A stretch of 64,000 nt of DNA from Phaseolus vulgaris (Eukaryota > Streptophyta > Magnoliopsida > Fabales > Fabaceae). The notes under the pieces were generated by a model. The model searched no databases. It was not told where the DNA came from and was given only the letters and a program-made list of their open reading frames with translations. A program made the position numbers and the translations under genes. Shown here piece after piece: positions 1-12,276 of this stretch; within the stretch, counting starts at the first letter, position 1; every line of letters begins with the position of its first letter. The stretch is from the NCBI RefSeq assembly GCF_000499845.2, contig NC_023759.2, forward strand, positions 39,289,172-39,353,171, given 5' to 3'.

Positions 1-225
1 ACTAGTGCTAAGACTACTACTACTTAACCTTACCTTACCTACAGGAGGCATACATAGCTAAAGCTTGACATTTTACTTGGGTTCTCTCTTCTTCTTTTTT
101 CCCCCCACTTTTGTATTTTTTTTTTTCTTTCTCTACTTCGTAGTAAGTGTGTGTAGTTATAAAATTGTGTAGCATTAGTTATTATCGTCATAACATCTAT
201 GGTGGTCAATTTGAGAGTTCTGTGA

Positions 226-420
226 CCCGCGGGCAACTGCTTCCTGACCTCTGTTCGTTGGTTTTGGAAGGCAGCACCAACTCTGGCAGTACCAGAACTC
301 GGTTCATTCGGGGGGTTTGGTGGAACCACCGTATACAACGCCTCAACCCCTTTTAACGTTTTGAGTTTGGTAGCAGGAGGGGAGATAGAAGATGAGGATT
401 GGTTCGCTTTGTTCGATTAA
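226..420 (+). CDS. Probable C-terminal exon of an unidentified gene (5' part outside or unresolved)
   Basis: An open frame runs from just after an in-frame TGA (223-225) to a TAA at 418-420. It is GC-richer than its surroundings and reads like a natural C-terminus: a Gly/Phe-rich stretch (GSFGGFGGTTVYN) followed by an acidic tail ending DEDWFALFD. There is no convincing start codon, so it would be a last exon joined to an upstream exon left of the window; possible acceptor AGs lie near 270 and 290. A candidate poly(A) signal AATAAA sits at about 617. I do not recognise the family. The reverse strand is also partly open here, so coding on plus is likely but not proven. Confidence 0.35.
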   Translation, partial: PAGNCFLTSVRWFWKAAPTLAVPELGSFGGFGGTTVYNASTPFNVLSLVAGGEIEDEDWFALFD

Positions 421-3246
421 GAGAATGTTTTCCTCTTGTAGCACTAATTACTGAATGTGAACTGGAGAATGTCCCAACCTTTTATATGAATGTGTATGTT
501 ATATGTAGTATACCTATGTTATATAAAAAGCCTTTGGATGTTTGGTTTTGCATTTTAGTTGGAATTCTCCTTCTCCAGTGTCCTACTTGATCCTCTTGAA
601 TCGTGGTATGGTTCCAATAAAGAAGTTTCAATTTATGGTGTCACAGATGTTGTTTGTATTGAGTTATTGGAGATGCATACCTTTCCAAATGGAAGGGATA
701 TTAGAAAAAGTAAAATGGAATTGAAAGGAAGCAAAAGAAAGAGGGGGGAAAGAATGAATGGAAAAGGAAGGGGGAAGGGGAGTAAGCCTGTGATAATGCG
801 ACACATAAAATTGAGATGGCGTGTCCATTTGACTAGAAAAGTAAAGTTAAGCCTTTTTGAGTTTTGTCTGTTATAAAAGGGCATTGTGTTAAATTTTGCC
901 GTTGGGACATTGGAAAATATAAAGTAAGGTCATCATCTCTTTAGCATCTGAATCATAAGCAACAGTATAATAGGAGTAAAAGGTAGTAGTGGTAGAAAGG
1001 ATGAAGCATTTGATATATTCTCTGCTTTTGCCCCTCTCTCTAAGGGTTCATTGAATAATCCATTCTCGTTACGTTCGAAAAATATGATTCGTCCGAAAAA
1101 GTTGATGCTAAATGTGAAGGTGGAAAGGAGAGTTTTGCGTTTTGTTAATGACGTGGTTGACAGGAAGAATGTGATGAAACGTGTAAGTGAAGTCGAGGAG
1201 AGGGAGGGGGAAGTGTTGTTTTGTTATACAAATCTAAGAGCGTGAAGCCTAACCCCAATCACCAAAAGGACAAGAAAAGCTTTCACGCGAAGAATGATTG
1301 GCAGGAGTTTGAATCATTAAATTTCTTATCTTTCAACATCACTCTGATGAATTCTTGTCATCTCCTTATTGCCTGTTCTATCAGGTCTGTTTGGAGCTTG
1401 GGAAAACAGCAAATACGGGAATTTGGCATTGTTTTGACGGGGGGGAACCCATTTTTTTAGTGGTTGGGATTTTTGGATGTATTCTTAGGGACCACTTCGG
1501 AACCCACGAAACCAAAAAGTCCAAATTAAAAAAATTAACCCTGTTGGGATTGCTTTAAAGTGTTTAATGCTCACTAAGTGGTAGGGAACAGCTAAGCTTG
1601 GACAATGACATTGAACCCTGTCTTTTATGGACTTTCTTGTGCCATATAATATCTAAACATATATATATATATAGAGAGAGAGAGAGTGAGTGAGGGAGAG
1701 CATTATAGAATTTGGGTTTGGTTTTGTAACTTTGATTTTCACCAGATTATCTTGCTTAATCCATGTCTTATTGTGAATTGTCCTTAGTAAATTAGCTGTT
1801 TATGTCCTGAAAATATTCCCTAATACGACAGCGCGAGGAGTCATTGTCAACAAACCAGTTTTTCTTTATTGGGGGATTAAGGACAGAAACCTTCATTTGT
1901 TTGGTCGGTCCCTTGCTTTTTAATACAATATAAAAAATAACCAGTCATTGCTTCTACTTTGCGCGTTCGCAACATTATGATCATTCTTCTATTCAGGTGT
2001 GTGTGTGTGATTAGTGTCCATTGTACGAATTATGTCTCCAAGTTCAATTAACAACCAAATTATTTTCTTAAAATATGGGCTTAAAAGGTTTTTAAAGATG
2101 CTAAAGGAGAACAAAGCCAACTCAAAGAGAATCAATTCAGTCTGAAATCATTTTCTGCAACCCTTTAATAGTGGTTACTTTGACATTGTCAAGCATTTCA
2201 TTTTTGTTTCTCTAGTGAATATTTATCAATCACTCTGTGAGAAAAGAACCCATTCATTGTGCTCTTGTGCTGATTTGAAAAGGTCTATAAACTATGATTC
2301 TGTGATGGAGTGTGAAGAGTGGATTTAGCAGAACAGGAATTTGATGATGACATGTGTGTTGTGTTATGAAAAGTCAAAAGTAGTTTTGTATAGTCCTGAG
2401 ATGGGATCCAAATGGTATGATGCAGTTGACAACTGGAGAAGATATAGATAATTTCAAATGTTGTGTTCCTAGCTGCTCCACCAATTGTTATTAAAAAAAA
2501 ACTGTAGGCTTTGAACAGCTTAAGCACATGGAATCTTCTGATTAACATTTTCAAAGTGTGACTTTGGAAATGTGACACCAGCTTCGTAAATATTATTAAT
2601 GAGCTTTGGACGACAATGATAAAACAAAATACTCCCAATATAATAATACTACTTATAGGCTTTGAGTGATTGTAGTTGTAGGTGAGGTGGACCAAGCCAA
2701 ACCAAACCAAACCAATACTATAATACTTATCCATAGCCTTCAGGCTAGTTTTTCTATCTTCTTCAGTTTTTTTTCCCTTTTCTTTTGTTCCCATAATAAA
2801 TATATTTGGGGTAGGGGTAGTCAATGACATCTCCTAATTGATGAGAATGATTCTTAAGGGGCAAGATATAAAAAGAAAAAAAATCAACTTTCTTTGTTAA
2901 TGGTTGAATGTATCTCTGTTCTCTTGCAAATTTGAGAAAAAAATTGAATTGTTCAATGTTCATATTCATGATACTTGTTATATTTTTAGAAGGCAATTGT
3001 TGTATCGTATTTGTAATTTCTTTAGTTTTTACGGTTTGTATTTTTTTTAACTCATTTACATATTTACGTAAGCCAATATTTTTTAGTTCAAGTGTAACTT
3101 AAACCATTATAGTACAACACTGAGTAATATTTTTTTCTTCTAAACAACACACAGTTAAAAAGTATATCATTCAATTATGAATTTGAATTTCAATAAATGA
3201 AAAATCTGTTAATTGTCTTTTTTAATCGGTTATGTAGAATATAAGG
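421..3246. other. Intergenic, no supported gene; AT and GA microsatellite
   Basis: No frame here has gene-like composition or splice logic. A compound (AT)n-(AG)n microsatellite lies at about 1659-1690. The 181-codon minus-strand frame at 2285-2830 is rich in hydrophobic and low-complexity residues and is not called. Confidence 0.5.
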
Positions 3247-3255
3247 TCAAAATGT
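3247..3255 (+). repeat. Target site duplication of Mutator-like copy 1, left
   Basis: TCAAAATGT, identical to 4732-4740 on the other side of the element. Confidence 0.85.
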
Positions 3256-4731
3256 GGGTAAATTCCCCATCTAACACCATTTACACTTTTATTTCTCCAT
3301 CTAGCACTCTTTTGTTTTTATTTCCTTAGCACTATTTTGTTTTTATTTCCCTATCTAGCACCCTTTTGTTTTTTATTTTCCTATCTAGCACCATTTAAAA
3401 TATATATATATATATATATATTTTTTTTTTCTTTTATAATTTTAATTTTGAATGCATTAAAAAATAAATATTTTTAATGTTTAAAATAGTTAGAAATATA
3501 ATTAATGAATAAATAAATGATTTTTTACAAAATAAAATAATAATAATAAATTTAAAATTTTTAGTTTAATTTTTTTTAAGAATGAAGAAAATAAAAAATA
3601 AACCCTACAACAACATAAAAATTGAACCTATAAACTAAAATTAGTATTTATTTTTTTTATTATTAATGATGTAATCATGTTAATTTTAAGTAAAAAATAC
3701 AAGACATAATTATAAAAAAACCAAAGTCAATTAGTATTAATTAATAGTGGACACACAAATAATATTGAAGTGTCTACCTTAAATGCAAAATCCTAAAAAC
3801 ATAACTAATGCAAATGTTATACTTAATGCTTACAAATGAGAAGAAGAAAATGCAAAAATAAATAAGTCTAGAAAATAAAAACAACAGTAATAAAATAAAA
3901 ACAAAAAACAGAAATAAATAAAGAATGACAAAAAAAAAATAATAACTAAAAACATAAAAGATATAAAATAAAGGCAAAAAAAAAAGATAAAGATAAAAGA
4001 TATAAAAAAATCCAAATAAGATAAATATAAGAGATATAAGGCGATACTAAATAAATATATGTTGATCATAAAAAAAAAAATGAAAGATGATCATTCATTT
4101 AATATTTTCTTTAATGGTACATTAAATAGTTTGTGGGAAATGAAACATAATTAATAACGAGAAGTGCACAATCCAGTAATGTTGGAACATGTTCTTTATG
4201 TGTGTCGTGTTTAACAATATGAACATTTTTTTGTTCTATGTTCTCTTATGTCCATATCAGTTCTTATTCAACTTGGTTTTTTTATAATTATGTTCTGTAT
4301 TTTTTTACTTGAAATTAACATGATTACATCATCAATAATAATAAAAATAAATACTAATTTATATTTATAGATTCAAATTTTATATTGTTGTAGAGTTTAA
4401 TTTTTTATTTTCTTTATTCTTAAAAAAAATAATTTTTAAACTGAACATTTTAAATTTATTTTTATTTTGTAAAAATTCATTAATTATATTTCTAACTATT
4501 TTAAACATTAAAAATATTTACTTTTTAATGCATTCAAAATTAAAATTATAAAAAAAGATAATTTATTATTTATTTATTTATTTTTGAAATAGTGCTAGAT
4601 AGGGAAATAAAAAATAAAAGGGTGTTAGATAGGGAAATAAAAACAAAAAGGTGCTAGATAGAAAAATATAAACAAAAGGATCCTAGATTGGGAAATAAAA
4701 GTGAAAATGGTGCTAGATAGGAAATTTACCC
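3256..4731. mobile_element. Non-autonomous Mutator-like element (copy 1), long inverted arms
   Basis: The element starts GGGTAAATTCCCC and ends GGAAATTTACCC. It is flanked by a perfect 9-bp direct duplication TCAAAATGT (3247-3255 and 4732-4740), the length typical of the Mutator superfamily. Terminal inverted arms are about 465 bp (to about 3725 and from about 4270). The outer part of each arm carries tandem copies of a unit of about 28 bp with the core CTATCTAGCACC and a T-rich tail. The interior is AT-rich with no transposase; low-complexity frames at 3774-4069 are chance openings. Its right arm looks shorter than that of the sister element at 4832-6642, so it may be a one-sided deletion derivative. 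Confidence 0.85.
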
Positions 4732-4740
4732 TCAAAATGT
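4732..4740 (+). repeat. Target site duplication of Mutator-like copy 1, right
   Basis: TCAAAATGT, identical to 3247-3255. Confidence 0.85.
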
Positions 4741-4822
4741 AGTATTTAATATTTATTTTATTAATTTGCATTACAAGTATTTATTTCATCAAATATTTTA
4801 AGTAAAATAATATAGAATGCGC

Positions 4823-4831
4823 TCTCCTTGT
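4823..4831 (+). repeat. Target site duplication of Mutator-like copy 2, left
   Basis: TCTCCTTGT, identical to 6643-6651. One more C on the 5' side also matches, so the duplication can be read as 9 or 10 bp. Confidence 0.85.
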
Positions 4832-6642
4832 GGGTAAATTCCCTATCTAGCACCATTTACACTTTTATTTCCCTAACTAGCACCCTTTTGTTTTTATTTC
4901 CCTATCTAGCACCCTTTTGTTTTTATTTCTCTATCTAGCACCCTTTTATTTTTTATTTCCCTATCTAGCACCATTTAAAAAAAAATAAAAAATAAAAAAT
5001 AATTATTTTTTTATAATTTTAATTTTGAATGCATTAAAAAATAAGTATTTTTAATGTTTAAAATAGTTAGAAATATAATTAATGAATAAAGAAATGAGTT
5101 TTTACAAAATAAAAATAAAAAAGTAATAAATTAAAAATGTTTAGTTTAAATTATTTTTTAAGAATGAAGAAAATAAGAAATTAAACCCTATAACAACATA
5201 AAAGTTGAATCTATAAACATAAATTAGTATTTATTTTTATTATTATTATTGATGATGTAATCATGTTAATTTCAAGTAAAAAATACAGGACATAATTATA
5301 AAAAAAACCAAAGTCAATTAGTATTAATTAATAGTGGACACATAAATAATATTGAAGTGTCTACCCTAAATGCAAAATCCTAAAAAAAAAAAAAAACTAA
5401 TGCAAATGCTACACATAATGCTTAAAAATGAGAAGAAAAAAAATACAAAAATAAATAAGTATAGAAAATAAAAACAAAAAAATAAAATAAATAAACAATG
5501 GCAGAAAAAAAATAATAACTAAAAACATATAAGATATAAAATAAAGGCAAAACAAAATAAGATAAATATACAAGATATAAAAAAATATAAAAATCCAAAC
5601 AAGATGAAGATAAGAGATATAAGACGATACTAAATAAGTAGATGTTGATCATAAAAAGAAAAATAAATGAAAGATGATCATTCATTTAATATTTTCTTTA
5701 ATGGTACATCAAATAGTTTGTGCGAAATGAAACATAATTAATGACAAGAAGTGCACAATCGAATAATGTTGAGACATGTTCTTTCTGTGTTTGACAATAT
5801 GAACATTTTTTTTGTTCAATCATGTTGTTCTCTTATATCCATATCAGTTCTTATTCGACTTGACTTATGTATCCCCTTTGAGGTTATTTTCATGTCCGGA
5901 CTTAGGCATACTATTTGACCAGTGTATGCAGGCCAATACTCTTCATTTATGAGTTCCATTAAATAGTCTTTCATAACATGAAAATTTGTTGCAATGTTGT
6001 TGTTCTTATTTTCTATATTTATTTATTTTTACATTTTTCTTCTTCTCATTTTTAAGCATTAAGTGTAGCAATTGCATTAGTTTTTTTTTTAGGATTTTGC
6101 ATTTAAGGTAGATAGGCACTTCAATATTATTTGTGTGTTCAATATTAATTAATACTAATTGACTTTGATTTTTTTTATAATTATGTCTTGTATTGTTTAC
6201 TTAAAATTAACATGATTACATCATTAATGATAATAAAAACAAATACTAATCTATGTTTATAGATTCAACTTTTATGTTGTTGTAGAGTTTAATTTTTTAT
6301 TTTCTTAATTCTTAAAAAAAAATTAACTAAACATTTTTAATTTATTACTTTTTTATTTTATTTTGTAAAAACTCATTTCTTTATTCATTAATTATATTTC
6401 TAACTATTTTAAACATTAAAAATACTTATTTTTTAATGTATTCAAAATTAAAATTATCAAAAAAATATTTAATTTATTATTTATTTATTTATTTTTGAAA
6501 TGGTGCTAGATAGGGAAATAAAAAACAAAAAGGTGCTAGATAGAGAAATAAAAACAAAAGGGTGCTAGATAGGGAAATAAAAACAAATGGGTGTTAGATA
6601 GGGAAATAAAAGTATAAATAATGTTAGATAGAGAATTGAGCC
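4832..6642. mobile_element. Non-autonomous Mutator-like element (copy 2), long inverted arms
   Basis: Sister of the element at 3256-4731, only about 80 bp away. It starts GGGTAAATTCCC and ends GAATTGAGCC, with a perfect 9-bp duplication TCTCCTTGT at 4823-4831 and 6643-6651. The arms are longer than in copy 1, about 645 bp (4832 to about 5477; about 5998 to 6642). They enclose a spacer of about 520 bp; the stretch near 5870-5970 is less AT-rich and could be a remnant of former internal sequence. Tandem units with the core CTATCTAGCACC lie at 4844-4975 and, inverted, at about 6495-6635. No intact frame for a transposase is present, so it would need proteins supplied in trans. Confidence 0.85.
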
Positions 6643-6651
6643 TCTCCTTGT
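6643..6651 (+). repeat. Target site duplication of Mutator-like copy 2, right
   Basis: TCTCCTTGT, identical to 4823-4831. Confidence 0.85.
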
Positions 6652-6661
6652 TGTATATCCG

Positions 6662-6735
6662 CATTTTTTAAAAATAAAACATTTTTTAAAAATAAAACAT
6701 TTTTTAAAAATAAAACATTTTTTAATAATAAAATA
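6662..6735 (+). repeat. 18-bp AT-rich tandem repeat, about four copies
   Basis: Unit CATTTTTTAAAAATAAAA repeated in direct tandem, the last copy degenerate. It lies immediately outside the right target duplication of Mutator-like copy 2. Confidence 0.8.
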
Positions 6736-6930
6736 TTTTAAAAAATATAATTTAAAACAAATATAATTTTAAAAATTAAGAAAATGTATGTTTATGTTAT
6801 TTTAAGTGGGGGAGCTCCATTATATTAGGCATAGAAGTTAGACACTTATAATTGGGGTAATTAAAAAAAATACATCCCCTTTAATTTTTTATTAAAGATA
6901 CCACTGCATATATTTACAGTGTTTATATAA

Positions 6931-6931
<1 letters not shown>

Positions 6932-6982
<51 letters not shown>

Positions 6983-7002
6983 ATATAATATAATATAATA
7001 TA
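6932..7002 (+). repeat. (TA)n microsatellite followed by (TAATA)n
   Basis: About 45 bp of perfect TA dinucleotides followed by about five TAATA pentamers. Confidence 0.9.
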
Positions 7003-9604
7003 AAAAATTACGGTTTAAATATAATCCCTGCTAAATATACCAAAATTATTGAAAATAGCGATATATTTTAATTTGCATTTACTTAATCCAAAAATTCATT
7101 TTTGATTGTATAAAATAAGAAGAAACGTAGTTTATTCTTGCACGAACTTTTTACTATATTTCACAAAATTAAATGAAAATTAGTTGCTAATTGAAAGTTA
7201 ATTAGTAGCCGTCAAATTAACCTTTTAACTATCAAACTAGCTTATCAAATTATAAATGTTTGATACAACTACATTTTAGAGTAGCTCATAAATATGTGTT
7301 AATGATAGTTTCTTGGTGTAAGATACCTTATAAAATTGAAAAACCTGTTCAACATCCAATAGCACTTTTGGTTGATTCAAACAAATCAATTCAGTAAAGA
7401 CTAAGTCAATTAAATTACAAATTTGAGTAAGTTCAAAGCACAAAAACAAAACAGATAACAAGAATAAAGTTACTTCAAAACATTAAAACAAGTTTATGAA
7501 ACTGAACCGATTAAAATCAAACAAACCCTTTTCTATTTTTAATTCAGATTGGGTGAATTGTATTATACAGTTCATCAAACTAAAATACAGTTTGATTCTA
7601 ACAAATCAATTTTCAAAGTTAGTTCGATTTGAGTGAACCGTTTTCTAATTTAGTTCCGCTCAACTTTTGTTGTGCTAAAACCGAACAATTGACACCAAGT
7701 GTGGGCATGCTTTCAGGGACGAACATAAAAAAATTATACGAAGCTGTATTATGGTGAAGCAGATTTATTCATTAAAAAACAACCAAAAACAGAATAGTAA
7801 AAATAATATAAAATACTTACCAATCGAGGACTTCAACAAGTATTTTATGTAGAAGGCTTAATTTACTATTACCTTAAAATTACGCCTTTAGATACAATAA
7901 TGAATAAGGAAAAAAGCTAGATATTGAAAACTCTTGTAACAATGACGCAATAAAATTGTCACATTACCTCGTGTACCCCTTTTTCTTTTAGATTAATATT
8001 TTTTAATTCTCACTTTTCATATATTTGATAAACTTCTTTTTGGATTTTAATGAAAATACTTCCTTTTATAAGATAGAAAGTACAACTGCTGCTGAATCAA
8101 AACAAGTATTAAAAACCCTATTGATTGTATATTTAAAAACACTCACCATGCAGAGATAAGGAAAAACACCAAAACTGTTGATGAAACATACTCCAAGTAC
8201 GTTGCAAGATGCACCACCACTAAAGGCTAGGCAAAGTCAATATCCAAAAATAGAGACTCATACATATCAGTAGATGACAATAAAAACTGTTCCAACTGAC
8301 ATCAAAGAAAATTGGGAGAAACTTACCTTTCTAACTTACACATTTTGATTAGAAGCTAAGATCTATCCAATGTAAGTGTGCGCAACAAATTGGTATTAGG
8401 GGATATTTAGAGGCAGCCCTGGTTCCAAGCTCCAAAACCTGGATTATTTGCCACACCTTAGGCACCCATCTCAAAATAGGGCAGACCTGTTGCTCTTCTT
8501 TAAGCCTTAGGTTTCAGGTCCTGCTGTATTATTGAAAGTAACCAACACTGAGGTCAAAGCTCTGAATTTCTTTTCAATACTCTCCTTCGCATATGGAAAC
8601 AAAAGATAAAAAACTCCTCTACCTTGTGATTTGACCTATTCAGCCATAAACAATATATCTTCCAAAACAATTATCTATACGGATTAAAATACAAATAAAA
8701 AATCATACAGCTGCCTACCGTCTAGTATTATCCAGATATACAAAACTCAATGATATAGTCTCCAACTCGAGCAATGTTATTAAGCAGGTCATCAATAAGG
8801 CCAATGAGCAATAAGAGAGGCGCTTAAGTCTTCCATGCATAATAAAATGTTAGTTTTATGTTAATGCTCCTCATGAATGATGAAACAGATTTTTCTTCCA
8901 AACAAGTTCAACTAGGATTTACACTATGTATAAGAAAACTTTTTCTAATATAATTTATTATAAAGTGGCAGTACAACACGCATTGTAACTCCGAATTATT
9001 TCTGTTTTTAATACCACTGATCTAAAGTCAGGTATATATGAATGTGTATCAAGAGCATTGCAGAAAATGTGAATTATACAATTAGGAGAGATTTGCTGAT
9101 AAGAAAAACAATTAGGAGAAGGAACCTACAGAATCAATTTTCTGTGGAGCAATATCAGCATTTCAATAACTTCTGTGTACTACGTCCTCTTTCCCCGAGT
9201 TAAATGCACTGTGGCCTGCACTTTGACCCAATGCAAAGAATGGAGGGGAAAAAAATCCATACATACTTCGACCCACTAATTTACAGGTAATTTAAATCAT
9301 TCACAGCCATATAATTTTTATATTGGCCTTTGAGCTATTCTCATGATATAAATAATGGATTTTTTTCCCTGAACAGAAATGGTTACTACAATTTATTCTG
9401 TTTACAAAAAAAAATCACCATTTTGGTTTTGTAATTTAGCTCCGAGCGAGAGGCAAACCCTGAAAAATGTTCCAGATACAACTTGAATGGTAGATCCTGG
9501 AACATCTGGGTCTGAGTTGGTTAGAAGTTTGTGGTTCCACTTTTAGACTTCTTATCAACAATACCATTGGAAAGATAATATGCACTTCAAGATATATATA
9601 TACT
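7003..9604. other. Intergenic region downstream of the PPR gene
   Basis: AT-rich spacer with no supported gene. The part nearest 9604 should hold the 3' untranslated region of the minus-strand PPR gene. The stretch 7480-7690 contains motifs such as TTGATTCTAACAAATCAA and reads like an old repetitive fragment, but I could not assign it. Confidence 0.4.
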
Positions 9605-11421
9605 TTATGATGGAAATGCATCCAAAGGAAATTCATAACCATGTTTGAACATTTGCCCCAGTATTTTTAAAACCATGGAACTCTGGCCACGGTTGGTGTA
9701 AGCTTTGTGCATTATCCATAATGTTTTCTTTGTGCATACAAGCTTGACATTTTCCATCTCCTCAAGGACACGATACAATTCATGTAAGGGCTTCTGTGAC
9801 CCATGCATGACCAGTTTACAATGATATAAGGAGCGGCAGGTACTCCACCCAGAGATTTCAGTACGTCTCACAAAATTTTCTAGCCTTTCTACTGCATTGC
9901 ACCGATAATAAGTTGCAGCGATGCATCTCATGATACCCTTGGTTCTTATAGAGGTTCCATGTTCAAATGCCTCATTTATAGAATTCTCCATCTTCTCTAA
10001 CCTGTCTTCCTTGGCATAGAGTTTAATCAGCAACACATTTAACCATGGTCTGTACTCCTTTTCTGGAATAAACTTCAATAGCGATTCTATCCTCATTAGT
10101 TTATTCGGTTCAGAACTTCTAGAATAGGCACATATCATACATCTGATTAATCTAATTTCATGTTCATTTACATGATCCCTTACAATGGAATACATCTCTT
10201 CCATCTTTTCCAGATTACCTGAATTTGCATACCCGCGAAGCATTAGCAGGTAGGTTTTCGTCTTAGGCTGGACAGGGCTCGACTTCAACATTTGAAACAC
10301 CTTTTCCATATCATCCCACATCCAAGCTGTGATATATCCAGCAATTAAGTGATTATAAGTGCTGATGTTCACGGCAAGGTCTAACCTTCGTATCTCAGAG
10401 AAGATTGCTTCCATGTGATCAATCAGCATCAAGCTACCACAACTAGATATGAGAATGTTGAATGTGGCAATAGAAGGATCGCAAGTTGGATCCCTCTTCA
10501 GATCAGAAAACAAGGACCAACAGTTATCAGCAAGACCATTTAATGAAAAGGCACTAATTAGCGCATTGTAAGTGCTGGTCGTCTTGAGACCTTTCCTAGC
10601 AGCCTCGTTAAAGAGGTTCACAGCTAAATTAATATTCCCAGCTCTACCTGCAGCTGTTATACCCTTTGAGTACTCTCTCGAATCCATAGGGTTTTCAGCA
10701 TTACATCTTTTCCTTCTCCAATTAAACACCTGAATGTTAACCAACACAATCCAAATAAAAATCAAAACCATTAAAATCGGTTATATTCATTTATATTTCG
10801 CAATAATACAAGTTCGACGAACCACCATTAACTAAACAAAACTGGATTGATCTAAAATAAAACACAAGTAAAATAAACCAAAATAGCAATACTTTCAAGA
10901 TCCTAATGCAAGGAGAGAAACTTAAAAAAAAAAAGACAGTCCAATTTACCATATCCAACATAACTTCACAAAAAAAAAAAGTCCAATTCGCCAATAAACC
11001 AAATTAAAAAACCGGTTTCAAATAGAGTTGATAAAAATTGAACCTGAAGAGCAAGGGAAGGATTTGAATTCAATTGATTCATAAGTTGGAAGAACACATA
11101 TCCCTCGGGGTAACGGCGATTGAGACGGTCATACTTATCGTCCAGAATGCTTTGAACCCGAACAGAGTCGGAGGATTCCCGAACTAGCTCGTTCCTAAGA
11201 ATCGTGACGTGGTGATCCCTTTTGGCTGAAGAATAAGACTTGGCAGCGAACAGTGGAACAAGGTCTGAGAACAAGTTTGACATTGTGTTGAGGTTGCGAT
11301 AAGATAGCGGGGTGGAGAAGGAGGGAATGGCTTTGGGCTTGAAGAGTCCATGGAAATGGTATTGGGAGAGCAACAACTGAACTCGCATTGCGCCAGAAGA
11401 GAATCTCCACATTCGTTTCAT
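9605..11421 (-). CDS. Pentatricopeptide repeat protein (At2g30780-like), two exons
   Basis: Exon 1 is 11044-11421 and exon 2 is 9605-10729, with a GT-AG intron in phase 0; joined they give 500 aa plus TAA. The N-terminus is Arg/Ser-rich (MKRMWRFSSGAMR...), compatible with an organelle presequence. The segment QLNSNPSLALQVFNWRRK spans the splice and is the usual lead-in of plant P-type PPR proteins. Exon 2 carries degenerate 35-residue PPR units, for example TTSTYNALISAFSLNG, PSIATFNILISSCGSL, NISTYNHLIAGYITAW and KTKTYLLMLRGYANSG. No E or DYW editing extension is seen. P-class PPRs bind organellar RNA and affect its processing, stability or translation; the target cannot be read from sequence. 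The match to Arabidopsis At2g30780 is from memory of overall layout and is less certain than the family call. Confidence 0.88.
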
Positions 11422-12276
11422 GGTCGACGCTCAAATTTTTGTTAGGGTTTTACGCAGAAGAAATCCCCATAGACGCGGTACTATGCAGGCCTCTCCTTAT
11501 CCTTGGGCCTGGCCTTTTCAGCCCATGTTTCGTTGTGTCATACACACATAAAACCCAATCCTTTTAAACTGCACCCTACACAATTTTAAATTTCCGAAAA
11601 TGCCTTTTATTTTAGAAATGGAAATCTGAAAGAAATTGAAAATAATACATTTTGAAAGAGTAGATCTGGAAGAAATTATTGTATTCTGAAAATAAATAAA
11701 AAATTCATTCCAGAGAAAAAAATTCACAATACAAAAAGTTTGTTATGAAAAAAAAAATCCAAAACAATTTTAAGAGTCCGAAATGTATTTTTATATATAT
11801 CTCAATTTTATCTAAAGACATTTTCTTTCTTTTTTTATAGTGAAATTGGGTGCAATGATATAATGGATGAAGTAATTGTCCGTCTTTATTGGAACGTGTT
11901 GAATCATTAAGCTGAAATTCACCCTATAATATTGATTTTAAAGGATGATTTGTACCAAGCTCTTTGGGTGCAATTCGGTTCAATTTTTGATAAAAATTAT
12001 ATTCGAATCAAACATAAAATATACATATAATTCGATTTAAAAAAAAAAACGAACCAAATAAAATCAATTTATGTGATTTGGTTCGAATATACTTTTATAG
12101 TTTTTATTTTTTAGTTTCAATTTTTTCATTAAATATTCTTTTTTTTCAACTATTAAATTGAAATATATAATTATAAAGAATGTTATTGCAACAAAATATG
12201 ATAAATACATTAAATAATAAACTAATAAGATCATAAGATTAATATTTAATATATTAAAAATTAAAATAATATATTA
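11422..12276. other. PPR gene promoter side and AT-rich spacer
   Basis: The 5' flank of the minus-strand PPR gene, then AT-rich sequence. From about 11960 it contains short direct and inverted copies of GGTTCGAAT/ATTCGAACC-like motifs that recur near 13780-13850, possibly the worn ends of an element into which or around which the plastid fragment sits. Confidence 0.35.

Noticed and set aside
46..64. Possible second tiny exon (AG acceptor followed by codons for EAYIAKA and TGA)
   Set aside because: Too short to judge; any AG near a stop gives such a reading, and no partner exon is in the window.
2285..2830. 181-codon minus-strand frame
   Set aside because: Composition is low-complexity and hydrophobic (runs such as IIILGVFCFIIVV), it has no known motif, and its codon use is like the AT-rich spacer.
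3774..5685. Phe/Tyr/Leu-rich minus-strand frames inside the two Mutator-like elements
   Set aside because: They are readings of A-rich DNA (TTT, TAT and TTA codons) and occur in the repeat interior of both copies.
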